A stretch of 64,000 bases of DNA from Vibrio stylophorae (GCF_921293875.1 NZ_CAKLDI010000001.1:1-64000); one strand, 5' to 3'; positions 22,722 to 31,616 are shown, counted from the stretch's first letter. A program made the numbers and translations. The notes: a model not told the origin generated them from the letters alone.

Positions 22722-24248
22722 ATGCCCTTAGCTGTGGTGCACAGTCGTGCTTGCGTTGGAATTGATGCGCAACCTGTAACCATCGAAGTACATTTAAGTA
22801 ACGGTTTGCCCGCCTTCAACCTTGTGGGTTTGCCTGAGGCGAGTGTCAAAGAATCACGAGATCGGGTGCGCAGTGCGATCATCAATGCAAACTATGAATT
22901 CCCAAATCGACGCATTACGGTGAACCTTGCGCCCGCAGATCTGCCGAAAGAAGGCGGCCGCTTTGATTTACCCATCGCCTTGGGTATTTTGGCCGCCTCA
23001 GGTCAAATTTCAACCGACACCTTAGCGCAGCATGAATTTGTCGCCGAATTGGCGCTTTCTGGTGAGTTACGAAGTGTAAAAGGTGTGTTACCAACCGCTT
23101 TGGCGGCAAAACGTTCAAAGCGTTGTTTGGTGGTCGCCAGCGCCGATGCTGAGCAAGCAGCATTGGTGGATGCTGGGGGGCATAAAGCCGCAGATCATCT
23201 GTTGGATGTTTCTGCATACTTATGCAAACAGAAGCAGCTATCGCTACCCTTTTTTGATAATAAAGAAAATACCATCAGGTTATCCCGAGATTTGCAGGAT
23301 ATTATCGGGCAACAGCAAGGAAAGAGAGCATTAGAAATTGCTGCTGCCGGACACCATAATTTGTTACTAGTGGGTCCTCCTGGTACAGGGAAAACCATGT
23401 TGGCATCTCGGTTACTGGATCTACTGCCAGAGTTGGACGACGATCAGGCATTGGAAACCGCATCCATTCGCTCTCTTTCCGAAGGTCAAATTCATCACCA
23501 CAGTTGGCGCAAGCGTCCCTTTCGTGCGCCGCATCATTCTGCGTCCATGGCAGCTTTAGTCGGTGGCGGCTCGGTCCCTAAACCGGGTGAAATCTCTTTG
23601 GCCCATCACGGCGTTCTATTTTTAGATGAGATGCCGGAGTTTGAGCGCAAAGTGCTTGATGCTTTGCGTGAGCCTTTGGAGTCAGGTGAAGTGGTGATCT
23701 CGCGGGTCAATGGTAAAACCCGTTTTCCCGCTCAATTTCAGCTGGTGGGCGCGCTCAATCCCAGCCCTTCTGGACAGTTTGAATTAGGCTCGGTGCGTCA
23801 TCAGCCGCAAGCGGCACTGCGCTATTTAAGCCGTTTATCGGGACCATTATTAGATCGCTTTGATCTCTCCATTGATATTCCGGCGCTACCCAAAGGCGTG
23901 CTGGCTAGTGGTGGTGGCGATCGCGGAGATAGCACCGACACTGTAGCTAAACGCGTGTCACGGGTTCGCCAACTCAGCCAGCAACGACAGGGCTGCGCCA
24001 ATGCACTTTTATCGGTGCGTGAAATTGAGAAGCACTGTGTTTTGCTGCCAGCCGATAGCCAATTTTTAGAAAATGCGCTGCACCAATTGGGATTATCGAT
24101 TCGCGCCTATCATAAAATTATTAAGGTGGCGCGCACCATTGCTGATCTTGCTGAGAGTCCACGCATTGAACGACCCCATTTAGCCGAAGCTTTAGGCTAT
24201 CGCGCTATGGATCGCCTGCTTCGGCAGCTCAATCAGGTAGTGCAATAG
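22722..24248 (+). CDS. comM: Mg-chelatase-like AAA+ helicase ComM (YifB)
   Basis: ComM is a hexameric branch-migration helicase that widens the DNA joint during natural transformation in Haemophilus and Vibrio; E. coli calls it YifB. The 508-residue product has an N-terminal Lon-like ChlI domain (VGLPEASVKESRDRVRSAI, NLAPADLPKEGGRFDLP), then Walker A VGPPGTGKTML and Walker B FLDEMPEF, and a C-terminal helical domain. I chose ATG 22722 over TTG 22713, because GGAGA at 22708-22712 sits nine bases before it and the family starts at this point. It diverges from the ilv operon. Other competence genes are not in the window. Confidence 0.95.
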   Translation: MPLAVVHSRACVGIDAQPVTIEVHLSNGLPAFNLVGLPEASVKESRDRVRSAIINANYEFPNRRITVNLAPADLPKEGGRFDLPIALGILAASGQISTDTLAQHEFVAELALSGELRSVKGVLPTALAAKRSKRCLVVASADAEQAALVDAGGHKAADHLLDVSAYLCKQKQLSLPFFDNKENTIRLSRDLQDIIGQQQGKRALEIAAAGHHNLLLVGPPGTGKTMLASRLLDLLPELDDDQALETASIRSLSEGQIHHHSWRKRPFRAPHHSASMAALVGGGSVPKPGEISLAHHGVLFLDEMPEFERKVLDALREPLESGEVVISRVNGKTRFPAQFQLVGALNPSPSGQFELGSVRHQPQAALRYLSRLSGPLLDRFDLSIDIPALPKGVLASGGGDRGDSTDTVAKRVSRVRQLSQQRQGCANALLSVREIEKHCVLLPADSQFLENALHQLGLSIRAYHKIIKVARTIADLAESPRIERPHLAEALGYRAMDRLLRQLNQVVQ

Positions 24249-24312
24249 CGTCCCTATGGCATTTTGGTTATCATGTGCGCAATTTGAAGTTGCCGAGTCT
24301 AGATAAACGCTT

Positions 24313-25212
24313 ATGCCATGGATTTTGACGCCATTTGTTTTTGTGATGAGTTCACTGTTTGTGTTGCTGAATACCAGTTTGTGGTCAGCGCTGATCATTG
24401 TGGTCGCGCTGTTTAAATTGTGTGTTCCTTGGCAGCCTTGGCGCCGCGTCACAACACAAATCGCGAATCGTCTGATGTGGTGTTGGTGTGCATGTCAGGC
24501 TTTCTATTTTCGCTTGATCAATGGTGGTCAATGGCGGTTGCAAGGTGGTGAGCAATTAACGCCGCAGCAATCCTATTTGATGATCGCCAATCATCGTAGC
24601 TGGAGCGATATTGTGGTGATCTGTTCACTGTTTTATCGCCGTATGCCGATGACCAAATTCTTTATGAAGCAGCAACTGCTCTATATTCCGTTTATGGGAT
24701 TGGCGTGCTGGGCCTTAGATATGCCTTTTATGCGCCGCTATTCCCGCGAAACCTTAATTCGTAAGCCGCATTTACGTGGTCGTGATCTGCAAACCACGCG
24801 CAAGTCCTGCGCTAAATTTAAAGGTGTGCCCACCACTGTGGTGAACTTTGTTGAAGGGACGCGCGCGACGCCAGATAAACTGAAACGCTCCTCTTATCGA
24901 CACCTTTTAGCGCCGAAATCTGCCGGCATTGCTTATACCTTGGCGGCGATGGGTGAGCAGTTTTCAGCGATTGTGGATGTCACTTTGCTTTATCCTCGCG
25001 GCCAATCTAAGTTGTTTCTTGCGATGCTGGCCGGTCGTTTAAATCGAGTCACTGTGGTTGCGAAAACCCTACCAGTCGATGCGCAAGTGATTGGTGATTA
25101 CTTTAATGACAAACCATTTAAACGTGATTTTCAGTTGTGGCTCAGTGATCGCTGGCAGCAAAAAGATCAGCAGATGGATGACTTTTACCATAGTGAGTCT
25201 AAGTCGGATTGA
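24313..25212 (+). CDS. yihG: YihG-type lysophospholipid acyltransferase
   Basis: This 299-residue membrane protein belongs to the PlsC acyltransferase superfamily. It has an N-terminal hydrophobic region (VFVMSSLFVLLNTSLWSALI), the catalytic HX4D motif in NHRSWSDIV, and the acceptor-binding motif VNFVEGTR. The segment LACWALDMPFMRRYSR is characteristic of E. coli YihG. Such enzymes acylate lysophosphatidic acid or a related lysolipid at the inner membrane. It is convergent with dsbA, a neighbourhood also seen in enterobacteria. Confidence 0.9.
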   Translation: MPWILTPFVFVMSSLFVLLNTSLWSALIIVVALFKLCVPWQPWRRVTTQIANRLMWCWCACQAFYFRLINGGQWRLQGGEQLTPQQSYLMIANHRSWSDIVVICSLFYRRMPMTKFFMKQQLLYIPFMGLACWALDMPFMRRYSRETLIRKPHLRGRDLQTTRKSCAKFKGVPTTVVNFVEGTRATPDKLKRSSYRHLLAPKSAGIAYTLAAMGEQFSAIVDVTLLYPRGQSKLFLAMLAGRLNRVTVVAKTLPVDAQVIGDYFNDKPFKRDFQLWLSDRWQQKDQQMDDFYHSESKSD

Positions 25213-25228
25213 TGCCGGTGATACCCAT

Positions 25229-25258
25229 AAAAAAACGCGCTCAATGAGCGCGTTTTTT
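25229..25258. terminator. Bidirectional terminator between yihG and dsbA
   Basis: The arms ACGCGCTCA and TGAGCGCGT are flanked by A and T runs, so the hairpin can end transcription from both sides. Confidence 0.95.
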
Positions 25259-25275
25259 GTATTCAATAGGCGGTA

Positions 25276-25878
25276 TTATTTTTTAAGCAGCGCATTGACG
25301 ATATCAATGTAGTCTTGCGGTGTTTTTACCGTATCAAGAAGCACAAGGTATCGACCATTGACTACGGTGCTTGGTACGCCGCTTAGCTCCGCTTTGCGAG
25401 CATCGTTATCAGCACGAACCACTTGTGAGTTGATCACAAAGCTATTGAAGTAGGCATTAAAGTCCGCTTCGCTGACGCCGTTTTTAATGAATACATCGCG
25501 AATTTTGGCTTCGGTCAGTGGTAGTTTTAGGCTCTTTTCTACGTGGTAATCGTGAAAGAACACATCATTGAGGTCTGGGCGATTCAGCGCTTGCGCGGTG
25601 AATGCTGCTTTACTCAAGAGCTTACCTGACTCTCCGCCCATAAAGCTAAGGTGGCGTTTTTCAAAGCGCACATCAGCAGGAAGTTGGGCGACCATGGCTT
25701 TCACTGTTGGCTCTTGGCCAAAACAAGCAGGGCACATGTAAGAGAAGTACTCAGTGACTGTGGGGCTGCTGGTCATCGGTGTGGATAGGGTTTTGTATTG
25801 CACCCCTTCTTGCAGCACCATGGCATTGGCTGAAATTGAAAATAGAAGCGCCGTGAGGGCAAGTATGAGCTTTTTCAT
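25276..25878 (-). CDS. dsbA: Periplasmic thiol:disulfide oxidoreductase DsbA with a CPAC active site
   Basis: DsbA introduces disulfide bonds into exported proteins. The 200-residue product has a signal peptide ending about residue 19 (LLFSISANA), a thioredoxin-type fold and a helical insertion. The cis-proline loop is SGVPSTVVNG. The active site reads CPAC (residues 49-52) where DsbA of E. coli and Vibrio cholerae has CPHC; the codons TGC CCT GCT TGT are clear. ATG 25878 has GGAAG upstream; TTG 25881 is less likely. It follows srkA by 25 bases on the same strand, the known srkA-dsbA operon, which in E. coli is Cpx-controlled. Confidence 0.93.
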   Translation of the reverse strand: MKKLILALTALLFSISANAMVLQEGVQYKTLSTPMTSSPTVTEYFSYMCPACFGQEPTVKAMVAQLPADVRFEKRHLSFMGGESGKLLSKAAFTAQALNRPDLNDVFFHDYHVEKSLKLPLTEAKIRDVFIKNGVSEADFNAYFNSFVINSQVVRADNDARKAELSGVPSTVVNGRYLVLLDTVKTPQDYIDIVNALLKK

Positions 25879-25903
25879 CAATCTTCCTTCTTTTTTATTG
25901 TGT

Positions 25904-26887
25904 TTACCATTGTGGTGATAGGCTCAAAGGTGGCTCTTGCAGTGCGGCCAGTTGTTCTTTGATCGCCAAAATCTGTCCTTCCCAATATTTATGATCGCTA
26001 AACCATGGAAATGCCAGTGGAAAGGCGGGATCGGACCAACGCTTGGCTAGCCATCCCATATAGTGTACCAGTCTCAGACCACGAAGCGGCTCGATCAGTT
26101 GCAACTGCTTTGTATCAAATTGTGCAAATTCTTCATAACCTTCCAGCAAAATATCAAGCTGCATCAGCTGATCCTGGCGTTCGCCATGTAGCAGCATCCA
26201 GATATCCTGCACTGCAGGGCCATTACGCGCATCGTCAAGGTCGACAAAAAGCGGTCCATCACGCCATAGAATATTGCTGGGATGACAATCACCATGCAGG
26301 CGTTGTTGCTGTATTTGTGCAGGCCAGCGCTGCTTGAGTTCGGTACTGAGTTGGTCGAGATCGTGGAAAAAGGTGCCTTCAATGGCGCTGGGAACCAAGC
26401 TGGATTGCTGCAAAATGGCCATTGGCTGATCTAAATACTCATCACAGCCCATGGAGGGGCGAGCTTGAAATAGTCGGCTTTGACCCACCTGATGAATACG
26501 CCCTAAATAGCGGCCTACTTGCTCAAGTTGCTCTAAGTTATCCACTTCAAAACTGCGACCGCCAAGGCTCGCAAAGATCGCAAAAGCAAAGCCTTGATAG
26601 TCAAATAAGCTTTGGCCATCGCGCAGAATGGGTGTGGCCATGGGTACTTCGGCGGCCACCAGCTCAGCAGCAAAATAATGCTCTTCCTGAATTTGCGCCG
26701 CGCTCCAACGCTCAGGACGATAGAACTTCACCACATAACGGCGATTATCTTCGTTGACGAACTGGTACACGCGGTTTTCGTAGCTGTTAAGCGCCAACAA
26801 GCCGGAGTTAGGGTAAAAACCCACACTGGCGAGCGCATCAAGCATTAAATCTGGGGTGAGGTTTTGAAAATGAAAGCCTTGGGACAT
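25904..26887 (-). CDS. srkA: Stress response kinase A (SrkA, YihE)
   Basis: SrkA is a serine/threonine kinase of the choline-kinase fold that protects against programmed death under stress in E. coli. The 327-residue product shows NSYENRVYQF, VVKFYRPERW (with the ATP-binding lysine), the catalytic loop LHGDCHPSNILW, and the metal-binding FVDLDDARNGP. I start it at ATG 26887, where the family starts (MSQGFHFQNLTPD); ATG 26914 and 26905 are in-frame alternatives without better ribosome sites. It is the upstream partner of dsbA. Confidence 0.94.
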   Translation of the reverse strand: MSQGFHFQNLTPDLMLDALASVGFYPNSGLLALNSYENRVYQFVNEDNRRYVVKFYRPERWSAAQIQEEHYFAAELVAAEVPMATPILRDGQSLFDYQGFAFAIFASLGGRSFEVDNLEQLEQVGRYLGRIHQVGQSRLFQARPSMGCDEYLDQPMAILQQSSLVPSAIEGTFFHDLDQLSTELKQRWPAQIQQQRLHGDCHPSNILWRDGPLFVDLDDARNGPAVQDIWMLLHGERQDQLMQLDILLEGYEEFAQFDTKQLQLIEPLRGLRLVHYMGWLAKRWSDPAFPLAFPWFSDHKYWEGQILAIKEQLAALQEPPLSLSPQW

Positions 26888-26970
26888 TGTTTTGCCTACT
26901 TGCATGGTCGCCATTGAAACTGGCCGAGCGGCAAGCCTACCTCAAGCCCGAATAAAAGTCAGGCGATGGC

Positions 26971-28290
26971 TTACTCTTGATAATCGCTAATAAAACGGCT
27001 GTGGTGCGTGACTTGCTGATCCGCTTGCTGCAGCACAAAGGTAATGGGATAGATTTGCTGATTCAAGGTTTCAGGGTCAGCCGCTAAGGTGATCAGTATG
27101 CTGCGCCTTGCATTGGCTTCAACCTTGAGTGTTTTCGGTCCTTGCCAAATCCAAGCGGTGTTATCCATCAGGGATAACTGATAGGTGTGTGTCTGCTGTG
27201 TTTTGTTTGATATCACCAATTGATAGCTGTTTTCCAATAATCCCTGGTTATTATATTGGTAGAGCTGCTGGCGATCGCGTATGACCGTTAGGGTCATGGT
27301 GGTGCGCGCGTTAATCATTAGGCTAAATATCAGCAGCGCAATCAGCGTGATCAGCGCATAACCCAGTAATTTTGGGCGAGCGGCGAGCTTTTGCTTTGAT
27401 TCGGCATGGTAGCCAATGAGATTAGGCGCTTTGCCAAAGCGTTGCATGGTGTGATTACAGGCATCAACACAGGCACCGCAGTCAATGCACTCATATTGTA
27501 AGCCCTGACGAATATCGATACGGGGTGGGCAGACTTCGACGCAGAGATTGCAATCGACGCAGTCGCCAAGATTGTTTTGCTCGCCTTTACGCTGTTTTCC
27601 TCTTGGCTCGCCGCGCTGTTGGTCATAACTCACCGTGATGGTGGCATCGTCATACATTACAGATTGAAAGCGTGCATAGGGGCACATATGAGTGCACATG
27701 ATGCTGCGCATCCAACCGGCATTGCCATAGGTACAGACCGCAAAAAACAGCACCCAGCCACCGCGACTATCCCACAAATTTAGCGTGATCAGATCGTAAA
27801 ACAGCGAATGAATTGGCACAAAGTAGCCAATAAAGGTGGCGCCTGTGAGCAGTGAAATCAGCCACCAAGCCATATGTTTGAGCGTTTTTCGTGCATAGAG
27901 TGCTAGTGACCAAGGTAAGCCATCTTGTCTTTTTCGTTTATTAGCAGGCCCTTCTAATTTTTCTTCAAACCATAAAAAGATAAAGGTCCAGACGGTTTGT
28001 GGGCAGGTAAAGCCGCACCATACCCGCCCTAGCCAAGTGGTGATCGCAAAGAGCGCAAAAGCGGCGATGGCAAAGAGCAGCGCCAGTAAAATAAAGTCTT
28101 GCGGCCATAGGGTGATGGAAAAAAGGTGAAATTGGCGCTCAGAAAAGGAGAGTAAAATGGCTTGCCTACCCTGCCAGCTGAGCCAAGGCAGCAGAACAAA
28201 AAGGGCGATTAATCCACCGCCTAAATAGCGACGAAGGCGTTGAAAATGACCTGAACTGGCACGCACATAGGGCGGATGTTGTCGCGTCAC
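26971..28290 (-). CDS. ccoG: Cytochrome cbb3 oxidase assembly protein CcoG (FixG/RdxA family)
   Basis: CcoG is a membrane iron-sulfur protein implicated in copper(II) reduction for cbb3-type cytochrome oxidase assembly. The 439-residue product has several hydrophobic helices, the membrane CGFTCPQTVWTF motif, and two ferredoxin clusters, CVDCNLCVEVCP and CIDCGACVDACN. The C-terminal FixG immunoglobulin-like domain (ISNKTQQTHTYQLSLMDN) is periplasmic. The genes for the oxidase itself (ccoNOPQ) and the copper ATPase are not beside it; it lies between srkA and yihD. No dedicated terminator is evident after it. Confidence 0.93.
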   Translation of the reverse strand: MTRQHPPYVRASSGHFQRLRRYLGGGLIALFVLLPWLSWQGRQAILLSFSERQFHLFSITLWPQDFILLALLFAIAAFALFAITTWLGRVWCGFTCPQTVWTFIFLWFEEKLEGPANKRKRQDGLPWSLALYARKTLKHMAWWLISLLTGATFIGYFVPIHSLFYDLITLNLWDSRGGWVLFFAVCTYGNAGWMRSIMCTHMCPYARFQSVMYDDATITVSYDQQRGEPRGKQRKGEQNNLGDCVDCNLCVEVCPPRIDIRQGLQYECIDCGACVDACNHTMQRFGKAPNLIGYHAESKQKLAARPKLLGYALITLIALLIFSLMINARTTMTLTVIRDRQQLYQYNNQGLLENSYQLVISNKTQQTHTYQLSLMDNTAWIWQGPKTLKVEANARRSILITLAADPETLNQQIYPITFVLQQADQQVTHHSRFISDYQE

Positions 28291-28342
28291 GAATGAACCA
28301 ACCTTGGTTTGAAATCCTCTTTTTAGTGTATGTGCTGAAAAT

Positions 28343-28370
28343 AAAAATGCTCACCGAGGTGAGCATTTTT
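28343..28370 (-). terminator. Terminator after yihD
   Basis: AAAAATGCTCACC and GGTGAGCATTTTT form a 13-bp stem with a two-base centre. It is downstream of yihD on the minus strand and separates it from ccoG. Confidence 0.9.
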
Positions 28371-28401
28371 CAAAACCCTGAGCAAAGGTTTGGCTGAGCG
28401 C

Positions 28402-28671
28402 TTATTTTGGCTCAATACCACGCGCGCGAAGGATCGCGGTTTTAAAATCTTCTTCGTAGTCTTTTTTGATGCCAGGAATCACATCTGTTTTTGCGCAATC
28501 GCGCATTTTTAGATGATAGATCAGCACATCATCGGTGAGGTCAGCCAACTCACCTTTGTAACCTGCTTCCTGCGCTAATTGTGCAAGGAGGGCCAATAGG
28601 TTGGTGTCAGATTGTTTTTCCCAAACCGGTTTGAGCAGTTCTAGAACTTCATTGAGGCGATGGCATTGCAT
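28402..28671 (-). CDS. yihD: YihD family protein (DUF1040)
   Basis: This 89-residue cytosolic protein matches E. coli YihD along its length, including [29 protein letters not shown] and [17 protein letters not shown]. No function is established. It is rich in charged residues, with no membrane segment or signal. An AAGGAGAAAGTC ribosome site precedes the ATG. In enterobacteria yihD lies beside srkA-dsbA; here ccoG has come in between. A terminator follows. Confidence 0.93.
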   Translation of the reverse strand: MQCHRLNEVLELLKPVWEKQSDTNLLALLAQLAQEAGYKGELADLTDDVLIYHLKMRDCAKTDVIPGIKKDYEEDFKTAILRARGIEPK

Positions 28672-28891
28672 GACTTTCTCCTTAAAGGGGATCTCTATTT
28701 TTAATTATTGGGTGCAAATTATCAGATTCTGAATTTGATGATAAGCCTTGGGGATAGATTTGTGCGACAAAATAGCGCATGATTCAAACAACAAAAATTT
28801 AACGAATGCAAAGCATTCAGGTAGTTACTTTTCAGCTTTAGCCTTTTCAGACTTAGGCGCTATCCAATAAAACGACAACAGAGAGAAGCCT

Positions 28892-29566
28892 ATGGATCGC
28901 TCATCCACCCCTTCAAATCGAAACCTATCGCATCAAATTGCGCGCTCCCTTGGCCGTGAAATTCTTGCGGGTGTGTTTGCGCCTAATGATATTTTGCCCG
29001 GCGAGGTAGAGTTAGGTATTCGTTACAAAGTCAGCCGCACTGCGATTCGTGAAGCCATTAAAATGTTGGCTGCCAAAGGGATGGTTTACCCTCGCCCACG
29101 CATTGGCACGCGCGTGATGCCAAAGCGCAACTGGAACTATCTCGATCAAGATTTGCTCTCTTGGATTGAATTTAAGCAAGATGATGCGCTGGTCGCTGAG
29201 TTTCAAGCGATGCGCCGTGTGATGGAGCCGGAAGCGGCGGCACTGTGCGCGGTCAATGCCAGTGCTGAAGACAAAGCTGAATTGGTAGGCCTGATGGCAC
29301 AAATGCGCGCGCTACAAAATAACTTTGATAGCGATACTTGGGTGCGAATCGATACCGATTTTCATCAATTGATCTATTTTGCCTCGGGTAACCACTTTGT
29401 TAGCCCTATCGGTAACCTATTTAAGACAGTGTTTGAAAACTACTTCCGCTTAATCACCACAGATCATGTGCTCAAATTAGATATTCATCAGCGTATTGTC
29501 GATGCCATCGTGATCGGCGACGCGCAAAGTGCGCGAGTGGCGACTCAAGAGCTATTATCTGATTAA
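28892..29566 (+). CDS. GntR-family regulator with FCD sensor domain
   Basis: The 224-residue product has an N-terminal winged helix (LGREILAGVFAPNDILPGEV, then VSRTAIREAIKMLAAKGMV, and the wing PRPRIGTRVMP). A C-terminal FCD domain follows with likely metal/effector ligands in RIDTDFHQLIYFASGNHF and DIHQRIVDAI. It resembles the DgoR/UxuR side of the FadR subfamily, which sense sugar acids, but I cannot name the ligand. Several such regulators control an adjacent operon; here the divergent neighbour is yihD, and the convergent one is a small outer-membrane protein. It appears to be an orphan. Confidence 0.88.
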   Translation: MDRSSTPSNRNLSHQIARSLGREILAGVFAPNDILPGEVELGIRYKVSRTAIREAIKMLAAKGMVYPRPRIGTRVMPKRNWNYLDQDLLSWIEFKQDDALVAEFQAMRRVMEPEAAALCAVNASAEDKAELVGLMAQMRALQNNFDSDTWVRIDTDFHQLIYFASGNHFVSPIGNLFKTVFENYFRLITTDHVLKLDIHQRIVDAIVIGDAQSARVATQELLSD

Positions 29567-29590
29567 AAAATGCGCGAAAAAAATCGATCA

Positions 29591-29616
29591 AAAAGCCGCG
29601 CTTCGCGCGGCTTTGT
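29591..29616. terminator. Bidirectional terminator between the GntR gene and the outer-membrane protein gene
   Basis: AAAGCCGCGC and GCGCGGCTTT enclose the loop TTC. The run of T residues is better on the minus strand. Confidence 0.88.
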
Positions 29617-29656
29617 TCTATGGAGAATCAACCAATGTTGATTACTTCATTTGTGG

Positions 29657-30214
29657 TTAGAAATAGTATCTCACCCCAGCAGTTAGACCATGAGTCACCA
29701 TTTTTTGGTCAAAGCTAAATTTGGAGTAAAGCACGCGATAACCAACAGAAACATCAAATTGATTGGCTTGGTAACCGATCTCTAAACCTGCTTGATAAGC
29801 AGTATGGCTATCAGAGATAGATTGAGCGCCATTATTTTCATCCGTAGAGAGCGAACCTAAACCCACCAGAAATCCAGAATACAGTGGATTGCTTCGATCG
29901 GGATCTGTGAGCTTGCCACGTAAATTAATAAAATACGCATCACCGTCAATGTTGTGTGATGGTGAGAAATCAACAGTATTTATTTTTCGAAATTCCCCTT
30001 CAACACCCAAATCAAAGCTTCGATTAATAGGCATGTGATAACCTAAATAGATGTTTGCACCTAAATCATTTTGTTCTTCGATGGCATTTGACAGTTTGGT
30101 GTTATTTGCAATCGCAGCATCAACCCCTGCGTAAAAGTGATTATCATTTGTATGAGCTTGGGCTGTACAGGAAAGCAGTCCGCATAGTGCGATAAGCTTA
30201 ATTTTATGGTTCAT
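29657..30214 (-). CDS. Small outer-membrane beta-barrel protein
   Basis: The 185-residue product has a signal peptide ending about residue 20 (LCGLLSCTAQA). Alternating strands follow (NIYLGYHMPINRSFDLGVEG, AGLEIGYQANQFDVSVGYRV), and the last residues are GVRYYF, with the terminal aromatic recognised by the barrel assembly machinery. About eight strands can be drawn, as in OmpA/OmpX-like or opacity-type barrels. I chose ATG 30214, which has AGGA upstream; the longer frame from 30268 has no ribosome site. No plug, peptidoglycan-binding domain or clear relative is seen. Its job is unknown; adhesion or envelope stability are typical for the class. Confidence 0.8.
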   Translation of the reverse strand: MNHKIKLIALCGLLSCTAQAHTNDNHFYAGVDAAIANNTKLSNAIEEQNDLGANIYLGYHMPINRSFDLGVEGEFRKINTVDFSPSHNIDGDAYFINLRGKLTDPDRSNPLYSGFLVGLGSLSTDENNGAQSISDSHTAYQAGLEIGYQANQFDVSVGYRVLYSKFSFDQKMVTHGLTAGVRYYF

Positions 30215-30430
30215 TTGACGTCCTATGGAGAACAATGCGCTGTTACGCGAAATGGTGAATAAGTACACAGTGATATTGATATAAGAGTCAAGATGATGGT
30301 GTGCGGTGTGGTGTATTGCTAAGTGATTGATGTGAAAACTTATCTTTCCAATATTCTGTTATACGTCCGGTATGAGCGTGTTCGTTTCAAAAGACATCTG
30401 TTGGTTTTTTTTGACTGAAATATTAGGCTA

Positions 30431-30460
30431 CAACTTTCGGCGCTAGCGCCGAAAGTTGTA
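30431..30460. repeat. Perfect 30-bp palindrome downstream of the alcohol dehydrogenase gene
   Basis: The 15-base arms ACAACTTTCGGCGCT and AGCGCCGAAAGTTGT are exact complements with no spacer. It lies 16 bases past the dehydrogenase stop. There is no T run on the minus strand right after it, so it is not a standard terminator, though a stable hairpin could protect the mRNA end. Confidence 0.85.
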
Positions 30461-30476
30461 AAAGGATATTTGAAGA

Positions 30477-31616
30477 TCAAGCGCCGTAGTATGCGCGGCG
30501 ATAGATCTCTTTTACATCTGCAACGCTTGGTGTGCCTGGGTTGGTAAGGGTGCATGGATCGTCAAAGGCGTTTTGGCTCATGCGATCTAGAACCTCCAAA
30601 AACTGCGCTTCAGGCATATCCACTTCAGTGACGTCTTTAAAGGTCAGTGGAATATCTAGTTTTTGGTTCAGTGCGCGCAGCTCAGTTTCAATATTGCTAA
30701 AGCCTAAGTATCTTTCTACTTCTGCGTATTTCTCAGTGGCTTGTTTGTTGTACTCAATGATGTATGGCATCAAGATCGCATTGGCAAGACCGTGGGTCAC
30801 GCCAAACTCACCACCAATTTTGTGTGCCAATGAGTGTACCAAGCCTAAAGAAACGTTGGAGAAAGCCATACCAGCAAGGGTTGAGGCGTTGTGCATATTG
30901 TCACGTGCGCTCATATCATCGCCTTGCTTATAGGCTGTTTCGATATTTTCAAAGACCAATTTAATCGCGCGAATCGCCAATGGATCGGTGTAATCGTTGG
31001 CGACTTTTGAAACCAAAGCTTCAAGGGCGTGTGCCATCACATCCATACCGGTATTGGCAGTGATGTGTGCGGGCATTTTTGCTGGCAATGCTGGGTCGAT
31101 GATGGCGACATCAGGCACGATATGTGCGGAGACGATTGGATACTTGATATGGTTTTCCAAATCAGTAATCACTGAGAACGCGGTGATCTCAGACGCTGTG
31201 CCACTGGTGGATGGAATGGCCACAAATTTTGCTTTATTGCGCAGCGCTGGCATGGAGCCAACAGGAATAATATCTTCAAAGGTCAGGCTTGGGTGCTCGT
31301 AGAAACACCACATGATTTTTGCTGCATCAAGCGCTGAACCACCACCAATGGCGATAATCCAATCTGGCCCGAAATCGAGCATTGCCTGTGCGCCTTTTTG
31401 TACGGTTTGTACTGATGGGTTTGGCTCGACGCCATCAAATACGATGGACTCAATTCCCGCCTCGGCTAGATACTTTTGGGTTTGCTCAATAAAACCAAAT
31501 TTTTTCATTGAGCTACCGCCTGTGACAATCACAGCTTTTTGGCCACTGAGACTTTTCAGTGCATCCATTGCGTTTTCGCCAAAGTAGATACTTTCAGGAA
31601 TCTTAAAACTATTCAT
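30477..31616 (-). CDS. Iron-containing alcohol dehydrogenase
   Basis: This 379-residue enzyme belongs to the group III, metal-dependent alcohol dehydrogenases, which interconvert alcohols and aldehydes with NAD(P)H. The dinucleotide-binding part shows IAIGGGSALDAAKIM. Metal ligands are expected in TGMDVMAHALEALVS and GLVHSLAHKIGGEFGVTHG. The substrate is not readable from sequence; butanol or other short-chain aldehydes are common. I start at ATG 31616, eight bases after AAGGA; ATG 31625 touches the ribosome site. It may be part of the UPF0261 gene neighbourhood, but a terminator lies between, so it is probably transcribed on its own. Confidence 0.92.
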   Translation of the reverse strand: MNSFKIPESIYFGENAMDALKSLSGQKAVIVTGGSSMKKFGFIEQTQKYLAEAGIESIVFDGVEPNPSVQTVQKGAQAMLDFGPDWIIAIGGGSALDAAKIMWCFYEHPSLTFEDIIPVGSMPALRNKAKFVAIPSTSGTASEITAFSVITDLENHIKYPIVSAHIVPDVAIIDPALPAKMPAHITANTGMDVMAHALEALVSKVANDYTDPLAIRAIKLVFENIETAYKQGDDMSARDNMHNASTLAGMAFSNVSLGLVHSLAHKIGGEFGVTHGLANAILMPYIIEYNKQATEKYAEVERYLGFSNIETELRALNQKLDIPLTFKDVTEVDMPEAQFLEVLDRMSQNAFDDPCTLTNPGTPSVADVKEIYRRAYYGA

